Assembly: GCA_045594245.1 (NCBI GenBank)
Contig: JAZNYG010000019.1
Span: 15,043-79,042, forward strand
Direction: 5' to 3'
Length of the DNA: 64,000 bases
Source: UBA1189 sp045594245
GTDB taxonomy: Bacteria; Bacteroidota; Bacteroidia; Bacteroidales; Bacteroidaceae
The notes under the pieces were generated by a model that was given only the letters and a program-made list of their open reading frames with translations, ran no database searches and was not told the DNA's origin. Shown here one piece after another: positions 18,012-27,006 of the stretch. Position 1 is the stretch's first letter, and every line of letters starts with the position of its first letter. The position numbers were made by a program, and so were the translations under genes.

Positions 18012-18454
18012 AATACGTTAACACCCAGAACTGGAGCGAAAAGGACCACGAATGGCTCCTAAAGAATATTGGCAAGAAGTCTATTGAGGATATTGCCGAA
18101 AAGCTCGGCCGTACTTCTCGGGCTGTCAGGTTGTATTGTTATCGCCATCATATTCCCATTCGACAGGTAGTGAAGAGGCCGATGATGCAGCAGCTGCTTA
18201 ATGTTAAGTTTGGCGATTGGAGATATTTTCGTCCCACTAGGGATTTTTATAGGCGTGTAGGTATCACTCAGATGAGATGGAACGATTTAGCATGGGGATA
18301 TGCTCAAGCTACCGAAAAAGAGTTGAGGAATACGGCCAATGCCCTGAATTTTTCGGAAGAAGACGCTTTCAAACTAATGGAGGCACGTCAAGGATTATTG
18401 TTTGATGATACACAATTTGAGGAATATGCCACAGATACCACAACAAACGATTGA
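18008..18454 (+). CDS. Myb/SANT-like DNA-binding protein
   Basis: 148 residues. The N-terminus (WSEKDHEWLLKNIGKKSIED, then IAEKLGRTSRAVRLYCYRH) fits a Myb/SANT or sigma-70 region 4-like tri-helical domain that reads DNA. The rest is helical and unassigned. It overlaps the primase start region by 29 nt and is translationally coupled to both neighbours. Probably a replication or regulatory accessory factor. Confidence 0.7.
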   Translation: MKYVNTQNWSEKDHEWLLKNIGKKSIEDIAEKLGRTSRAVRLYCYRHHIPIRQVVKRPMMQQLLNVKFGDWRYFRPTRDFYRRVGITQMRWNDLAWGYAQATEKELRNTANALNFSEEDAFKLMEARQGLLFDDTQFEEYATDTTTND

Positions 18455-21400
18455 CGCTATACTTGATGCCGCAAGTATCGTAGACGTAATAGGCGAGGAT
18501 GTAACCTTGAGGAAACAAGGTGTTAATTATGTTGGTCTATGCCCTTTTCATAGCGAGAAGACTCCTTCGTTTATAGTTAGCCCTTCCAAGGGCATATGTA
18601 AATGCTTTAGTTGTGGCAAAGGTGGCAATGTCATCTGGTACAAGCAGGAGCATGATTCACTGAGCTTCCCTGAGGCTTGTAGAGAACTGGGGCGCAAGTA
18701 TAACATAGACGTACCTTCTGTAGAGCTTTCTCAAGAGCAGCAAGCCCACAAGGACAAACAGGCTGCAGCTATGGTGGCCATCACTGAAGCGCAGCGCTTA
18801 TTCCGGGACAACTTGCTTGCTTCACCAGAAGCTGTACAGTATCTCCTCCAGCGAAATATCGGGAGAGATATGATTGACCTCTATGGCCTCGGTTTTGCTT
18901 TTGACTATTCCGGCCTTACACGTTCAATGATTGACAGTGGGTATTCCATCACCCAGATAATCGATGCAGGACTTGGCTACATTGACGAAAAGAACAAACT
19001 GAAGGACAACTTCTGGCAGAGAATCATGTTTCCGTTCTTTTCAAAGAGTGGCCAAGTCCTTGGCTTTACTGGCCGCGCAATCAATGAGCAGTCGGCCAAG
19101 TATAAGAACTCGGCCGATACGCTCCTCTTCAACAAGGGGAGTAACCTCTTTGGGTTGTACCAGGCTCGGACTGCTATTCAGCAGAGTGATAAAGTTTACA
19201 TCGTGGAGGGGCAATTTGATGTTATCTCTATGGCTCAAGTAGAAATACGAAACGTCGTATGTGGGAGCGGTACCGCATTCACGGACGAACAACGTAAATT
19301 GCTACACGGCATCACGAGTAATGTCGTGTTCATTTATGATGGTGATGCGGCAGGGCAAGCAGCTGCAGTAAAGAATCTGCTGCCGTTCATCTCGGATAAG
19401 TTCAAGGTGCGATGCGTGCTGCTACCTGACGGGAAGGATCCTGACGATATGGCTCGTTCCATGGGGACAGGATTCAAGACATTCCTTGCGGCGAGGGAAG
19501 AAGACTATGTCGATTTCCTATGGCGTACCCTTCATAAAGAAGGGGACAGTGATTTCCAGAAACTGGATATTGTCAAGAAAATTGTTACCCTTACCTCACA
19601 CGAGCCAGAGTCAATTATCCGCAATGCTTTCAACGGACAACTGGCTATCCTTTCCGGCTATTCTTTACAGGATATCGAAGCGATGGCCAGTGATGTCAAG
19701 GTCGTGTTACCCGAAAGGTTTGAGACTGGATTCTTCGGCCTAGAATTTGCCAAAGAGTTTGTTGACAAGGATGATCCCGTAATTCATCTGACAAACAACT
19801 TTGAGCGCTTCCAGAAGCGTATTTGCGAGGAAGAACCTTACGTTTTCTATTCTGGGGTTCCCTCAACTTCGCAGATCCAGGAACTCAACCAATATGCCAG
19901 TCGTGTAGAAGTACATAAGCCGGATATGGTCGGCACTACACGTTTCGAGAGTCCCGACTGCAGGTTGATGAAGGCTATGTTTCAATATGGGATTACTGTT
20001 GACATCAGTGATGGCGGGGATATCACGGGCTTTGTCTACTATTATATTGAGTATTATGGTGAACTCATTAAAGAAGTCAAGCCGAATCCCGAAACGAAGA
20101 ATGAATATTTAGCCCGATGCGCAGAGATGATTGCCTGCACTACTCCTGCAATTCAAACAGCTAATCTATCGGATTGGGCCGAAGCTCTGGGGCTGAAGAC
20201 TACTGTCCTCCGTGAATTGGTGAAGCCATTTGTCAATGAACGGAAATCCAAAGCAAAGATGAATCGTGAGCTTTCGGATGTGTTCGATGATCTCACGTTT
20301 GAACAGGATAGGGTTCCTGATTATGTGGAGAGAAATGAGGAGTACTCCAAAATGTTACGACGTTACGGGTTTTATCCGCAACTTAATAAGGCCGGTGTAC
20401 CTGTATGTTATATGTTCAAGACGGAGAACAATAGTTTCAAGCAGGTGGCCGACTTCTATATAGAACCACTTTTCCATGTCTATAGCGCCAATCGCGAAGA
20501 GAACAGGCGTGTCATCAGACTCAACTCCCTATTCACCAAAAAGTCTACTTACGTCGAGTGGCCATCGAGCACATTTGCCAAGTTGAGTACTCTTCAGGAT
20601 GCTTTAATCAATGAAGGTGCTTTTAACTTTCTCAATGGGGAAGCCAAGGACTATATCAAGATTTGGGCATGTATTTCGTATAACTTCCCGAAATGTACAG
20701 AACTGAAGGTTTTCGGCCAGCAAGAAGAGGGTTGCTTTGCCTTCAGTAACGGAATTTTTCATCAGAATGAAGATGGAAAGTGGGTTTTTGAGTATTGTGA
20801 TGATTTAGGACTGATGCGACATGAAGATAACATTTTCTATTCTCCAGCCTTTAGCAAAATCAACGTCGGCCAGCGTCGTGATAATGACCAGTACGAGCAA
20901 GACCGTTGGCTTAAATTCACGGATACTCCAGCCGACAAGCGGATAACATTCGCCCATTGGGCCGAACTGATGGATGAGGTATATAAAATCAACAATAATG
21001 GCAAATGGGCGCTACTCTATGCTATCATGTGCGCTTTCCGTTCAGACATCTATCCCATTAACCGTTTGTTCACCTCCGTTTTCTTTATTGGACCGACGAT
21101 GTCGGGTAAGACGCAGATTGCCGTATCTATTCGTTCTTTGTTCGTAAAGCCTGAAGCTCCCAGCTTCAACCTAAACAGTGGTACCGATGCGGCTTTCTTC
21201 TCAGTTCTGGAGCGTTTCCGTGATGTCCCTCAAATTATGGAAGAGTACAACGATGAGATGATTTCAGACCAGAAATTTCAAGGATTGAAATCTACAACGT
21301 ATGACGGTGAGGGTAAACAGAAACGTAAGTCGGCCACTGGTAACGATATCGAGACCTCCAAAGTAAACGCTCCTATCGTCTTGCTTGGGCAGGAAGCTCC

Positions 21401-22334
21401 ACAGAAAGATGACAACGCTCTATCCAATCGTGTTGTTCTCCTTGAGGTACCGAAACGTGACTCGATCAACGAGGAAAGGGCGAAAATCGTCTTTGAAGAG
21501 TTGAAGGAGCACGAGAAGAACGGACTTTCATATCTTCTCCTCCAGGTTCTTGAACTTCGCCCTATAGTGAAAAGGCACTTCTCACAAGTTCTGAAGGGCG
21601 TGAGTCGTGAGTTGCAGGCCAAGGTTGAGATGGCTGGCTCACGCTCTGGTGACCAGACCCGTATCATCAATACGGTATCGATGTTCTGCGCAACGTGCAA
21701 GATCCTTGAAGAATATGCTCCTCAGTTGCGCTTGCCGTTCACTTATAAAGAATTTGAAGCTCTTGCGGTAGAAAAGGTGCGTTCTCAAGTCGATATGTTG
21801 ATGAAGACCGACAAGTTGGCCACCTTCTTCAATACCATTGACTACCTCATCGACAAGGGCAGCATCAAATATGGTCGCGACTTTAAGATCGAGCGGCCTA
21901 CTAAGCTCAAACTTAAAGGCGGACGTGAAGTTGTGCTGCAGCCTTCAGATGCTGCAGTATTGTACATGAACCTGTCGAACATACATAAGATGTATGCCGC
22001 ATCGATATCCAATGGCGAGAAACCTTTTACTCTGACCACATTAGAGGTGAATCTGAACTCACATCCATCCTTTATCGGTTCTGTCTCAAACACCAGATTC
22101 CGTTGGATGGAGGTACATGAAGTGCCTGCTAGCGAGGTTACCAAATCCGAACCAGGACAGCCTAAAGATATGCTGATGGCCCGGGTGATGGAAAAACGCG
22201 AAAAATCGACATCGGCCGTTGTTCTCAACTATGATGTGCTAAAGAAGGTGATGGGTATTGATTTTGAACGTACAGGTGCTACTGCGGAGATTTTGGAGGA
22301 AAAGGTACAAGGCGAACAGAAATTACCATTTTAA
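18426..22334 (+). CDS. Giant phage primase fused to a C-terminal ATPase (replication protein)
   Basis: 1302 residues. The N-terminus is a DnaG-type primase: CHC2 zinc finger (CPFH near 40, CKCFSCGKGG near 65), primase core, then a TOPRIM domain with YIVEGQFDVISM (the EG Glu near 262), VFIYDGDAAG (DxD) and DGKDPDD. The C-terminal third has a Walker A FIGPTMSGKTQIA (about 886-898) and downstream LGQEAP and LEVPKR elements, as in phage replicative ATPases or helicases. One polypeptide could thus prime and unwind. The start at ATG 18426 (MPQIPQQTIDAIL) matches the usual primase N-terminus; the frame opens at a TTG at 18402. The middle (about 400-870) is unassigned. Confidence 0.88.
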   Translation: MPQIPQQTIDAILDAASIVDVIGEDVTLRKQGVNYVGLCPFHSEKTPSFIVSPSKGICKCFSCGKGGNVIWYKQEHDSLSFPEACRELGRKYNIDVPSVELSQEQQAHKDKQAAAMVAITEAQRLFRDNLLASPEAVQYLLQRNIGRDMIDLYGLGFAFDYSGLTRSMIDSGYSITQIIDAGLGYIDEKNKLKDNFWQRIMFPFFSKSGQVLGFTGRAINEQSAKYKNSADTLLFNKGSNLFGLYQARTAIQQSDKVYIVEGQFDVISMAQVEIRNVVCGSGTAFTDEQRKLLHGITSNVVFIYDGDAAGQAAAVKNLLPFISDKFKVRCVLLPDGKDPDDMARSMGTGFKTFLAAREEDYVDFLWRTLHKEGDSDFQKLDIVKKIVTLTSHEPESIIRNAFNGQLAILSGYSLQDIEAMASDVKVVLPERFETGFFGLEFAKEFVDKDDPVIHLTNNFERFQKRICEEEPYVFYSGVPSTSQIQELNQYASRVEVHKPDMVGTTRFESPDCRLMKAMFQYGITVDISDGGDITGFVYYYIEYYGELIKEVKPNPETKNEYLARCAEMIACTTPAIQTANLSDWAEALGLKTTVLRELVKPFVNERKSKAKMNRELSDVFDDLTFEQDRVPDYVERNEEYSKMLRRYGFYPQLNKAGVPVCYMFKTENNSFKQVADFYIEPLFHVYSANREENRRVIRLNSLFTKKSTYVEWPSSTFAKLSTLQDALINEGAFNFLNGEAKDYIKIWACISYNFPKCTELKVFGQQEEGCFAFSNGIFHQNEDGKWVFEYCDDLGLMRHEDNIFYSPAFSKINVGQRRDNDQYEQDRWLKFTDTPADKRITFAHWAELMDEVYKINNNGKWALLYAIMCAFRSDIYPINRLFTSVFFIGPTMSGKTQIAVSIRSLFVKPEAPSFNLNSGTDAAFFSVLERFRDVPQIMEEYNDEMISDQKFQGLKSTTYDGEGKQKRKSATGNDIETSKVNAPIVLLGQEAPQKDDNALSNRVVLLEVPKRDSINEERAKIVFEELKEHEKNGLSYLLLQVLELRPIVKRHFSQVLKGVSRELQAKVEMAGSRSGDQTRIINTVSMFCATCKILEEYAPQLRLPFTYKEFEALAVEKVRSQVDMLMKTDKLATFFNTIDYLIDKGSIKYGRDFKIERPTKLKLKGGREVVLQPSDAAVLYMNLSNIHKMYAASISNGEKPFTLTTLEVNLNSHPSFIGSVSNTRFRWMEVHEVPASEVTKSEPGQPKDMLMARVMEKREKSTSAVVLNYDVLKKVMGIDFERTGATAEILEEKVQGEQKLPF

Positions 22335-22346
22335 ATATAGTATTAT

Positions 22347-22622
22347 ATGATGAACTTACACAGAGTCAAAGAATGGGAGGAAGTAAAGCCTTCCGACGTC
22401 GAGTTCCTGCATTTTTTTTATAAACCGGGAACATTGATGATAAGAAAGGTTATTGGCATTATCAAGGTTATGAAAAGCATCTCTCCTGAAAATGGTGGAG
22501 AGAGGAAAACCGTAAATTGTGTGCACAAAGTTTTTTGGGATGGCTATGGCCGATGCTACAAAGCCAAGACAAAAGGACGGCATCGCAATGGGGACATACA
22601 TTTCAAAATCGAACCGCAATGA
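22347..22622 (+). CDS. Small phage protein, unknown
   Basis: 91 residues, basic (for example KAKTKGRHRNGDIHFKIEPQ), no recognised motif. It follows the primase by 12 bp and overlaps the next start by 4 nt, so it belongs to the early operon. Confidence 0.6.
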   Translation: MMNLHRVKEWEEVKPSDVEFLHFFYKPGTLMIRKVIGIIKVMKSISPENGGERKTVNCVHKVFWDGYGRCYKAKTKGRHRNGDIHFKIEPQ

Positions 22623-22870
22623 AGATAACAATATCATTTACGCTGAAGGATGGGAAAAAGCTAACTCGCACCTTCAAGAACCCCGACTCGCTTATCGGAC
22701 ATAAGCATCCTGAGAGAGAGGTGCTGTTATTGACAAACAGTAGTTTGTATGTTGGAAATACTACAGGTGAACTTGATAAAGATGACACTATCGTTTTGAC
22801 AAGAGACGATTCCTGGCTTAAATTAGATATTCCTTTCGGTAATATCGTTGGATGGGCTTATATGGATTGA
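22619..22870 (+). CDS. Small phage protein, unknown
   Basis: 83 residues from the ATG at 22619 (MKITISFTL), which overlaps the previous stop as ATGA. Longer in-frame starts would run inside the upstream gene. Beta-rich pattern with DGKKLTRTF and an SLYVGNTTGEL strand. No family recognised. Confidence 0.6.
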   Translation: MKITISFTLKDGKKLTRTFKNPDSLIGHKHPEREVLLLTNSSLYVGNTTGELDKDDTIVLTRDDSWLKLDIPFGNIVGWAYMD

Positions 22871-22872
22871 TT

Positions 22873-23229
22873 ATGAAAGGGAAATTTAGTATAACATGTG
22901 ACCCTGAATCTTATCCTGGTCATGTGATGATAGAATCTGAAGGCCGCAATTCTGTTGATGGTTACGATTTGCAACATTACATCGTACCAATCGAGGATAA
23001 ATATAAAGTTCTACGGGTTGTTTTGAAACTTTTGGATGGGATGTTTGAAGGAATAGAAGAGCAGGAACGCGCTAATGCTCTTGCCCGGGCTATCGAGAAC
23101 GGACAGATAGGCGAGGAATTATGTCTGAAGGAATGCAACACTTCTTGTCAGCATTATCGTCAAGGAACCTGCCCATATACAACTGTTAAGACCGCGTGTG
23201 GTTATTTGAAAGTATTAAAGATTGAGTGA
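22873..23229 (+). CDS. Small cysteine-rich phage protein, unknown
   Basis: 118 residues from ATG 22873. The C-terminus has five cysteines in C-x3-C-x3-C-x6-C-x8-C spacing (positions about 85-115: CLKECNTSCQHYRQGTCPY, then ACGYL), which could bind a metal such as zinc. Last gene of the early operon before the 23230-23747 control region. Confidence 0.65.
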   Translation: MKGKFSITCDPESYPGHVMIESEGRNSVDGYDLQHYIVPIEDKYKVLRVVLKLLDGMFEGIEEQERANALARAIENGQIGEELCLKECNTSCQHYRQGTCPYTTVKTACGYLKVLKIE

Positions 23230-23747
23230 CCGTTTCGACCAATAGCGTATGTTTTTCAAAAATTCCGAACACACTGATTCTGGTATATCAAAACTATTCT
23301 TCTCTCTTTGTTGTGTTCGTGATGGGAGGTACCTTTCCGGGTATCTCCTTTTTTCATTCCCCCGATACCCCCTATTATAAAAGAAAGGATATAATAAACA
23401 CGTTTGAAAAATTCAAAACACCGACTAACAGACCAACGAACCAACAGAAGCAAAATTTTTCAAACATTTATATATAGTAATTACGTAAATATGAGTATAT
23501 TATAAGTGTAATTATGCTGTTAGTCCATGTTGGTGGCAGTTCTTTTCTTGTTAGTTTTTGTTGGTTTTGGATTTCCAACGCAAAATTCCGCAAAACCTTT
23601 AAAACCAACAATATCAGTCGTGTTGGACGTGTTGGTCATTAAAATTTTAATTACTCCCTTTTTTAATTCTCTGATTATATGTATATTTGCACCTGTTGTT
23701 GGTCTGTTAGTCGGTTAGTCGTGAAAAATGTAACATCTTTTTGAAAA
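23230..23747. promoter_or_regulatory. Gene-free control region with GTTGGT repeats and long inverted repeat
   Basis: No convincing gene. It holds seven exact GTTGGT/ACCAAC hexamers (23432, 23440, 23529, 23560, 23604, 23631, 23698), three CTGTTAGTC/GACTAACAG nonamers (23423, 23517, 23704) and a perfect 18-bp inverted repeat, 23420-23437 with 23698-23715, enclosing about 260 bp. Position between replication and virion genes suits a late-gene switch or a replication origin; which one is unknown. Confidence 0.55.
23659..23689 (+). promoter_or_regulatory. Putative promoter for 23748 operon
   Basis: TTTT (23659-23662), 19-nt spacer, TATATTTG (23682-23689). The palindrome ATTAAAATTTTAAT lies just upstream at 23638-23651, and a GTTGGT repeat overlaps the expected start point. 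Confidence 0.5.
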
Positions 23748-24347
23748 ATGAAGAAAAAGAAGGACCGGTTTGTCGTTTGGATTTGGGTCGCCCCTTTTGT
23801 CAAGCACTATTTGCTTACCAATTTCAAGGTGGATGACCCTGACTGGGAGGATTTGGTTGATATCTCTTCAGATAGATCACTCGATGCTTTCTTCAGACGT
23901 CGATTGGTAAAACCTACACACCGATATGACCTCCGCCTAGATAAACGTGGAGACTGTAAGTATCGTACTGTCAAGGTGGCCTTGGAAATTTCAAAAAGTG
24001 ATTTCTACCAATATGGGTGGTCGCTTTCACCTACCGATGAAGCTAACTTGGCTTATGTACTGGAAGTCAGATGCAGAACTATCCTGATGACCTATTTGTC
24101 TGCCGCCTATCTCGTAACTCCTATGCTCTCCGAGTGCATTCGCAAGTTTTATGATGTGTTCGGATATAACGAGGATCTTTGGCCATCAGATAGCATCCGC
24201 AGGATATGGCATCGGTCTAATGTTGACAAAACCTCGCTGAAACTTGATATTAGCGAAAAAATTTCTAAGATTGTTATTGAGAACTTGTTCAAAAGTGGGA
24301 CAATATCACAGAATGGAAAAATGACATATGAAAAAACTGGTATTTGA
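23748..24347 (+). CDS. Phage protein, unknown
   Basis: 199 residues, basic N-terminus (MKKKKDRF), followed by mixed alpha/beta sequence with no motif I recognise. First gene after the control region, so it may be the first product of the second operon. It overlaps the next gene by 20 nt. I cannot say whether it is regulatory or structural. Confidence 0.65.
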   Translation: MKKKKDRFVVWIWVAPFVKHYLLTNFKVDDPDWEDLVDISSDRSLDAFFRRRLVKPTHRYDLRLDKRGDCKYRTVKVALEISKSDFYQYGWSLSPTDEANLAYVLEVRCRTILMTYLSAAYLVTPMLSECIRKFYDVFGYNEDLWPSDSIRRIWHRSNVDKTSLKLDISEKISKIVIENLFKSGTISQNGKMTYEKTGI

Positions 24348-24774
24348 CTTTGACAATGTGCCGGGCATAGATTTTGCGTATGCTATTCCGGTGACGTCAT
24401 TCAAGAGGATACGCTATGACTATAACCTAGGAAACAAAGCTCTTGAGGTTAGGAATAGGGATGCCATTATACAGCTGGAGTCATATAATGACAGGTTCTC
24501 TTTTCAGGAAAAGAAGTCTTTAGCTGATGGTGGCGACGTTTGGGACGTCTCACTAAAGATTGTTGTTCCCAAACTCTCTGCTGCCAATGAAGAACTTATT
24601 CATCTGCTTGAGCGTAATCCTTGGCTTATTCTGTTTAGGGACAGGAATGGGAATGTCATGCTGTCCGGTACGGTAGATATTCCTTTGTCCTGTTCCTCAG
24701 TTTGTCTTCTCTGCCAAAGAGGAGAACCCCTCGATTTTTGTATCAACAGACATCGATTGACCATAAATAATTAG
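24328..24774 (+). CDS. Phage protein, unknown
   Basis: 148 residues, overlapping the previous gene. Beta-strand-rich with a C-terminal Cys cluster (CSSVCLLC). The neighbouring head genes suggest a virion or assembly role, but no family is recognisable. Confidence 0.6.
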   Translation: MKKLVFDFDNVPGIDFAYAIPVTSFKRIRYDYNLGNKALEVRNRDAIIQLESYNDRFSFQEKKSLADGGDVWDVSLKIVVPKLSAANEELIHLLERNPWLILFRDRNGNVMLSGTVDIPLSCSSVCLLCQRGEPLDFCINRHRLTINN

Positions 24775-24802
24775 CTGTTTTTTGTACTTTCCCGTGATAA
24801 CA

Positions 24803-24838
24803 TGTCCTTATCGCGGGACTCTTTTTGTCGTTACTTCG
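24803..24838 (+). promoter_or_regulatory. Phage-specific promoter, copy 1 (head genes)
   Basis: TGTCCTT (24803-24809), 21-nt spacer, TTACTTCG (24831-24838); the ATG follows 15 bp later. It matches four other phage sites in spacing and in the TGTCCT box, with the weakest -7 element of the set. Confidence 0.5.
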
Positions 24839-24853
24839 CTCAAAAATTATGCT

Positions 24854-25972
24854 ATGAGTGAAGTAATCATTGAAATCAATGGAGTGATAGACCACTACGG
24901 CTATCAGCGTTCCAATGCTATCTACCTTCTCAAGAAGAATAGTGGCTCACCAGTAAGGTGTCGAATCAATTCTTTCGGAGGATCCGTGAATGATGCCATG
25001 GCTATAGCAAGGGCTATAGAGGAACATGGCAATGTGACAGTCGAATTTGTTGGCTTTTGTGCCTCTGCTGTGACATGGTTGGCCTTCTCGGCCAAACGTG
25101 TTGTCATGCGTGATGATGCTCTTTGGCTTTGCCATAAATCATCGACTCGTGTTGAAGTATATGGTTCGCTCAATGCAGACCAGATTGCAGATACAATCAA
25201 GAAACTGGAGAACAACCAGAAGAGCCAGGAAGCTATTGACCTCATTATTGCAGAGAAATACCATCACCGTTGTGAGAAAAAGGGCAAATCAATCGCCGAT
25301 GTCTTTGCTCTGATGACTCAAGAACGTTGGCTTAATGCTGATGAAACCCTTGAATGGGGATTTATTGACGAAATTATCAAGTCCAGTACAAAAACGAACC
25401 TGGACAATGAAGCACGCGCGATGATCATTGAAAATCTCGCAGCTATCAATCTTCCTGTCCCCTCTATCTTCAGTAAGCCTGAAGAACCAGAAGACGATTC
25501 TCCCAAGTCTCTCCTCAAACGCGTTTTTGACGACTTGAAAGCCGTATTATGCCGAGAGGATTCACCGGAACCTGGCAACAACGACAACGAAAACAACCCT
25601 ATTACTAATCAAAACAGTTTTACTATGAACAAGACTTTTGTTACAGTTCTCTCTCTGCTGGCTGTTGAAGCTTTGTCGGAGAATGATGGTAAGATTATGC
25701 TTACCGTCGACCAGATGCAGGCATTGGAAAATGCACTCAAGGAACACAATGTTGCTCGCGATACCATCAAAAAGGTGGAAGAAGCTCTCGATGGTATCTC
25801 TGATACCGTCAAGACATTTGATGGCGTGCTCAACAAGGTGAACGCTCTTAAGATGGTGCTCGACAAAGTGCCTGGACAACAGCCAGCGTCTCCTGCTACA
25901 GAGACAACAGGTGATTCCCTTCAGGAGGTTGCTAAAGACCCCGTAAATGCGTACGTGAAAGAAGAAATCTAA
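24854..25972 (+). CDS. ClpP-like prohead protease fused to scaffolding domain
   Basis: 372 residues. The N-terminal domain (1-200) is an S14 (ClpP-like) head-maturation protease: the nucleophile Ser71 in FCASAV, His94 in WLCHKSS, and the oxyanion strand INSFGGSVNDAMA (39-51). Residues 225-255 form an acidic linker (EPEDDSPKS, then NNDNENNPITNQN). The C-terminal part (about 258-372) is helical with a coiled-coil flavour, like a scaffold. An internal ATG at 25625 (residue 258) could make the scaffold separately, as in lambda C/Nu3. The start at 24854 follows the promoter; longer frames enter it. It directly precedes the major capsid gene. Confidence 0.85.
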   Translation: MSEVIIEINGVIDHYGYQRSNAIYLLKKNSGSPVRCRINSFGGSVNDAMAIARAIEEHGNVTVEFVGFCASAVTWLAFSAKRVVMRDDALWLCHKSSTRVEVYGSLNADQIADTIKKLENNQKSQEAIDLIIAEKYHHRCEKKGKSIADVFALMTQERWLNADETLEWGFIDEIIKSSTKTNLDNEARAMIIENLAAINLPVPSIFSKPEEPEDDSPKSLLKRVFDDLKAVLCREDSPEPGNNDNENNPITNQNSFTMNKTFVTVLSLLAVEALSENDGKIMLTVDQMQALENALKEHNVARDTIKKVEEALDGISDTVKTFDGVLNKVNALKMVLDKVPGQQPASPATETTGDSLQEVAKDPVNAYVKEEI

Positions 25973-25991
25973 CCCTTTTATACTACAAACT

Positions 25992-26978
25992 ATGAATTTG
26001 AATGACCCTATTGACATTACCGCTGTCATTGGTGCGGTAAAGAAACACAAAGATCTTCTGGTTTCCATTGAAGCTGGCCAAGCGTCTGACATCCTGCAGC
26101 ACTTTACACCTATTCCTGGCGTAACGGATAGCATCGAGCTCGGCAAGACTATCCTTATGAGTGTGTCTCGCAAGTATACAGGTGAGTTCAAGGGACAGGT
26201 TGCTAGTGGCAAGATTGTTCCCCGGCGTCTCGTCGTTCGTCCGTGCGTCATGGAGATGTCTGACGAACCCGAACGCTATCGTCGCACCTACATTACAGAA
26301 GTGAAAGGTGGCCTCGATGCCAACAAGCATCCTTTCGAAATATGGCTTATGAACTATGGACATAAGTCCGCGTCGAAAGACCTTCACGATGTTATGCTTA
26401 TCGCCAAGTACGATGAGAGCGAGGAAAAGACAGCTTTGTCTGACTCTTTTGATGGTCTGCTCACCATCTTGGACGCTGAAAAGACCGCAGGTAACATCTC
26501 CAAAGATAAGAAGAACCTCTTCGAGACAGGCGTAATGACTCGTGCAAATGTCGGTGAGATGTTGCTCAAGATGTGGAGACACATGCCTCAGACATTCCGT
26601 AAGAATGGCGGCAAGATGTATATCAGTGAGGACCTCGGCACGCTGTATGATGACTGGTTGGATGACCAGGGTACACTTGTTACAGGTAGCGGTGCGGAGA
26701 CTGACGGTCAGAAGTATCTGCGCAACACAAACAAGAAGTGTGAGCTTGTGCGTCTCAGTGGCTTCCCCGAAGGCTCACAGTTCGTTTTCCTTACGATAAA
26801 GGAGAATGTGTTCTACGGCTATGACAAGGATTCTGATTTCAGAAGCATGATGCCGTTCAACTCTGGTAACCCGTACCGCTTTACAGCGGCAGGTAAGTAT
26901 GTCCTCGGCTTCCAGTTCGCCTACATCGGTCATGAACTGCTCTGTATCAACGATCAGCCGGTGAAACCTGCTGCGTGA
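25992..26978 (+). CDS. Major capsid protein
   Basis: 328 residues, no signal, highly soluble composition, located 20 bp after the protease-scaffold gene, where capsid genes normally lie. Motifs resemble Bacteroidota phage major head proteins of the HK97-like fold (helix SDILQHFTPIPGVTDSIELG, then C-terminal VLGFQFAYIGHELLCIND). The assignment rests on position, size and general similarity rather than a decisive motif. Confidence 0.75.
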   Translation: MNLNDPIDITAVIGAVKKHKDLLVSIEAGQASDILQHFTPIPGVTDSIELGKTILMSVSRKYTGEFKGQVASGKIVPRRLVVRPCVMEMSDEPERYRRTYITEVKGGLDANKHPFEIWLMNYGHKSASKDLHDVMLIAKYDESEEKTALSDSFDGLLTILDAEKTAGNISKDKKNLFETGVMTRANVGEMLLKMWRHMPQTFRKNGGKMYISEDLGTLYDDWLDDQGTLVTGSGAETDGQKYLRNTNKKCELVRLSGFPEGSQFVFLTIKENVFYGYDKDSDFRSMMPFNSGNPYRFTAAGKYVLGFQFAYIGHELLCINDQPVKPAA

Positions 26979-27006
26979 TTGTATAACCTATAACGATTGA
27001 TTATAT

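Noticed and set aside
23226..23477. Open frame of 83 codons in the control region
   Set aside because: It runs through the repeat region with an unlikely composition and no neighbour support; the repeats explain the sequence better.
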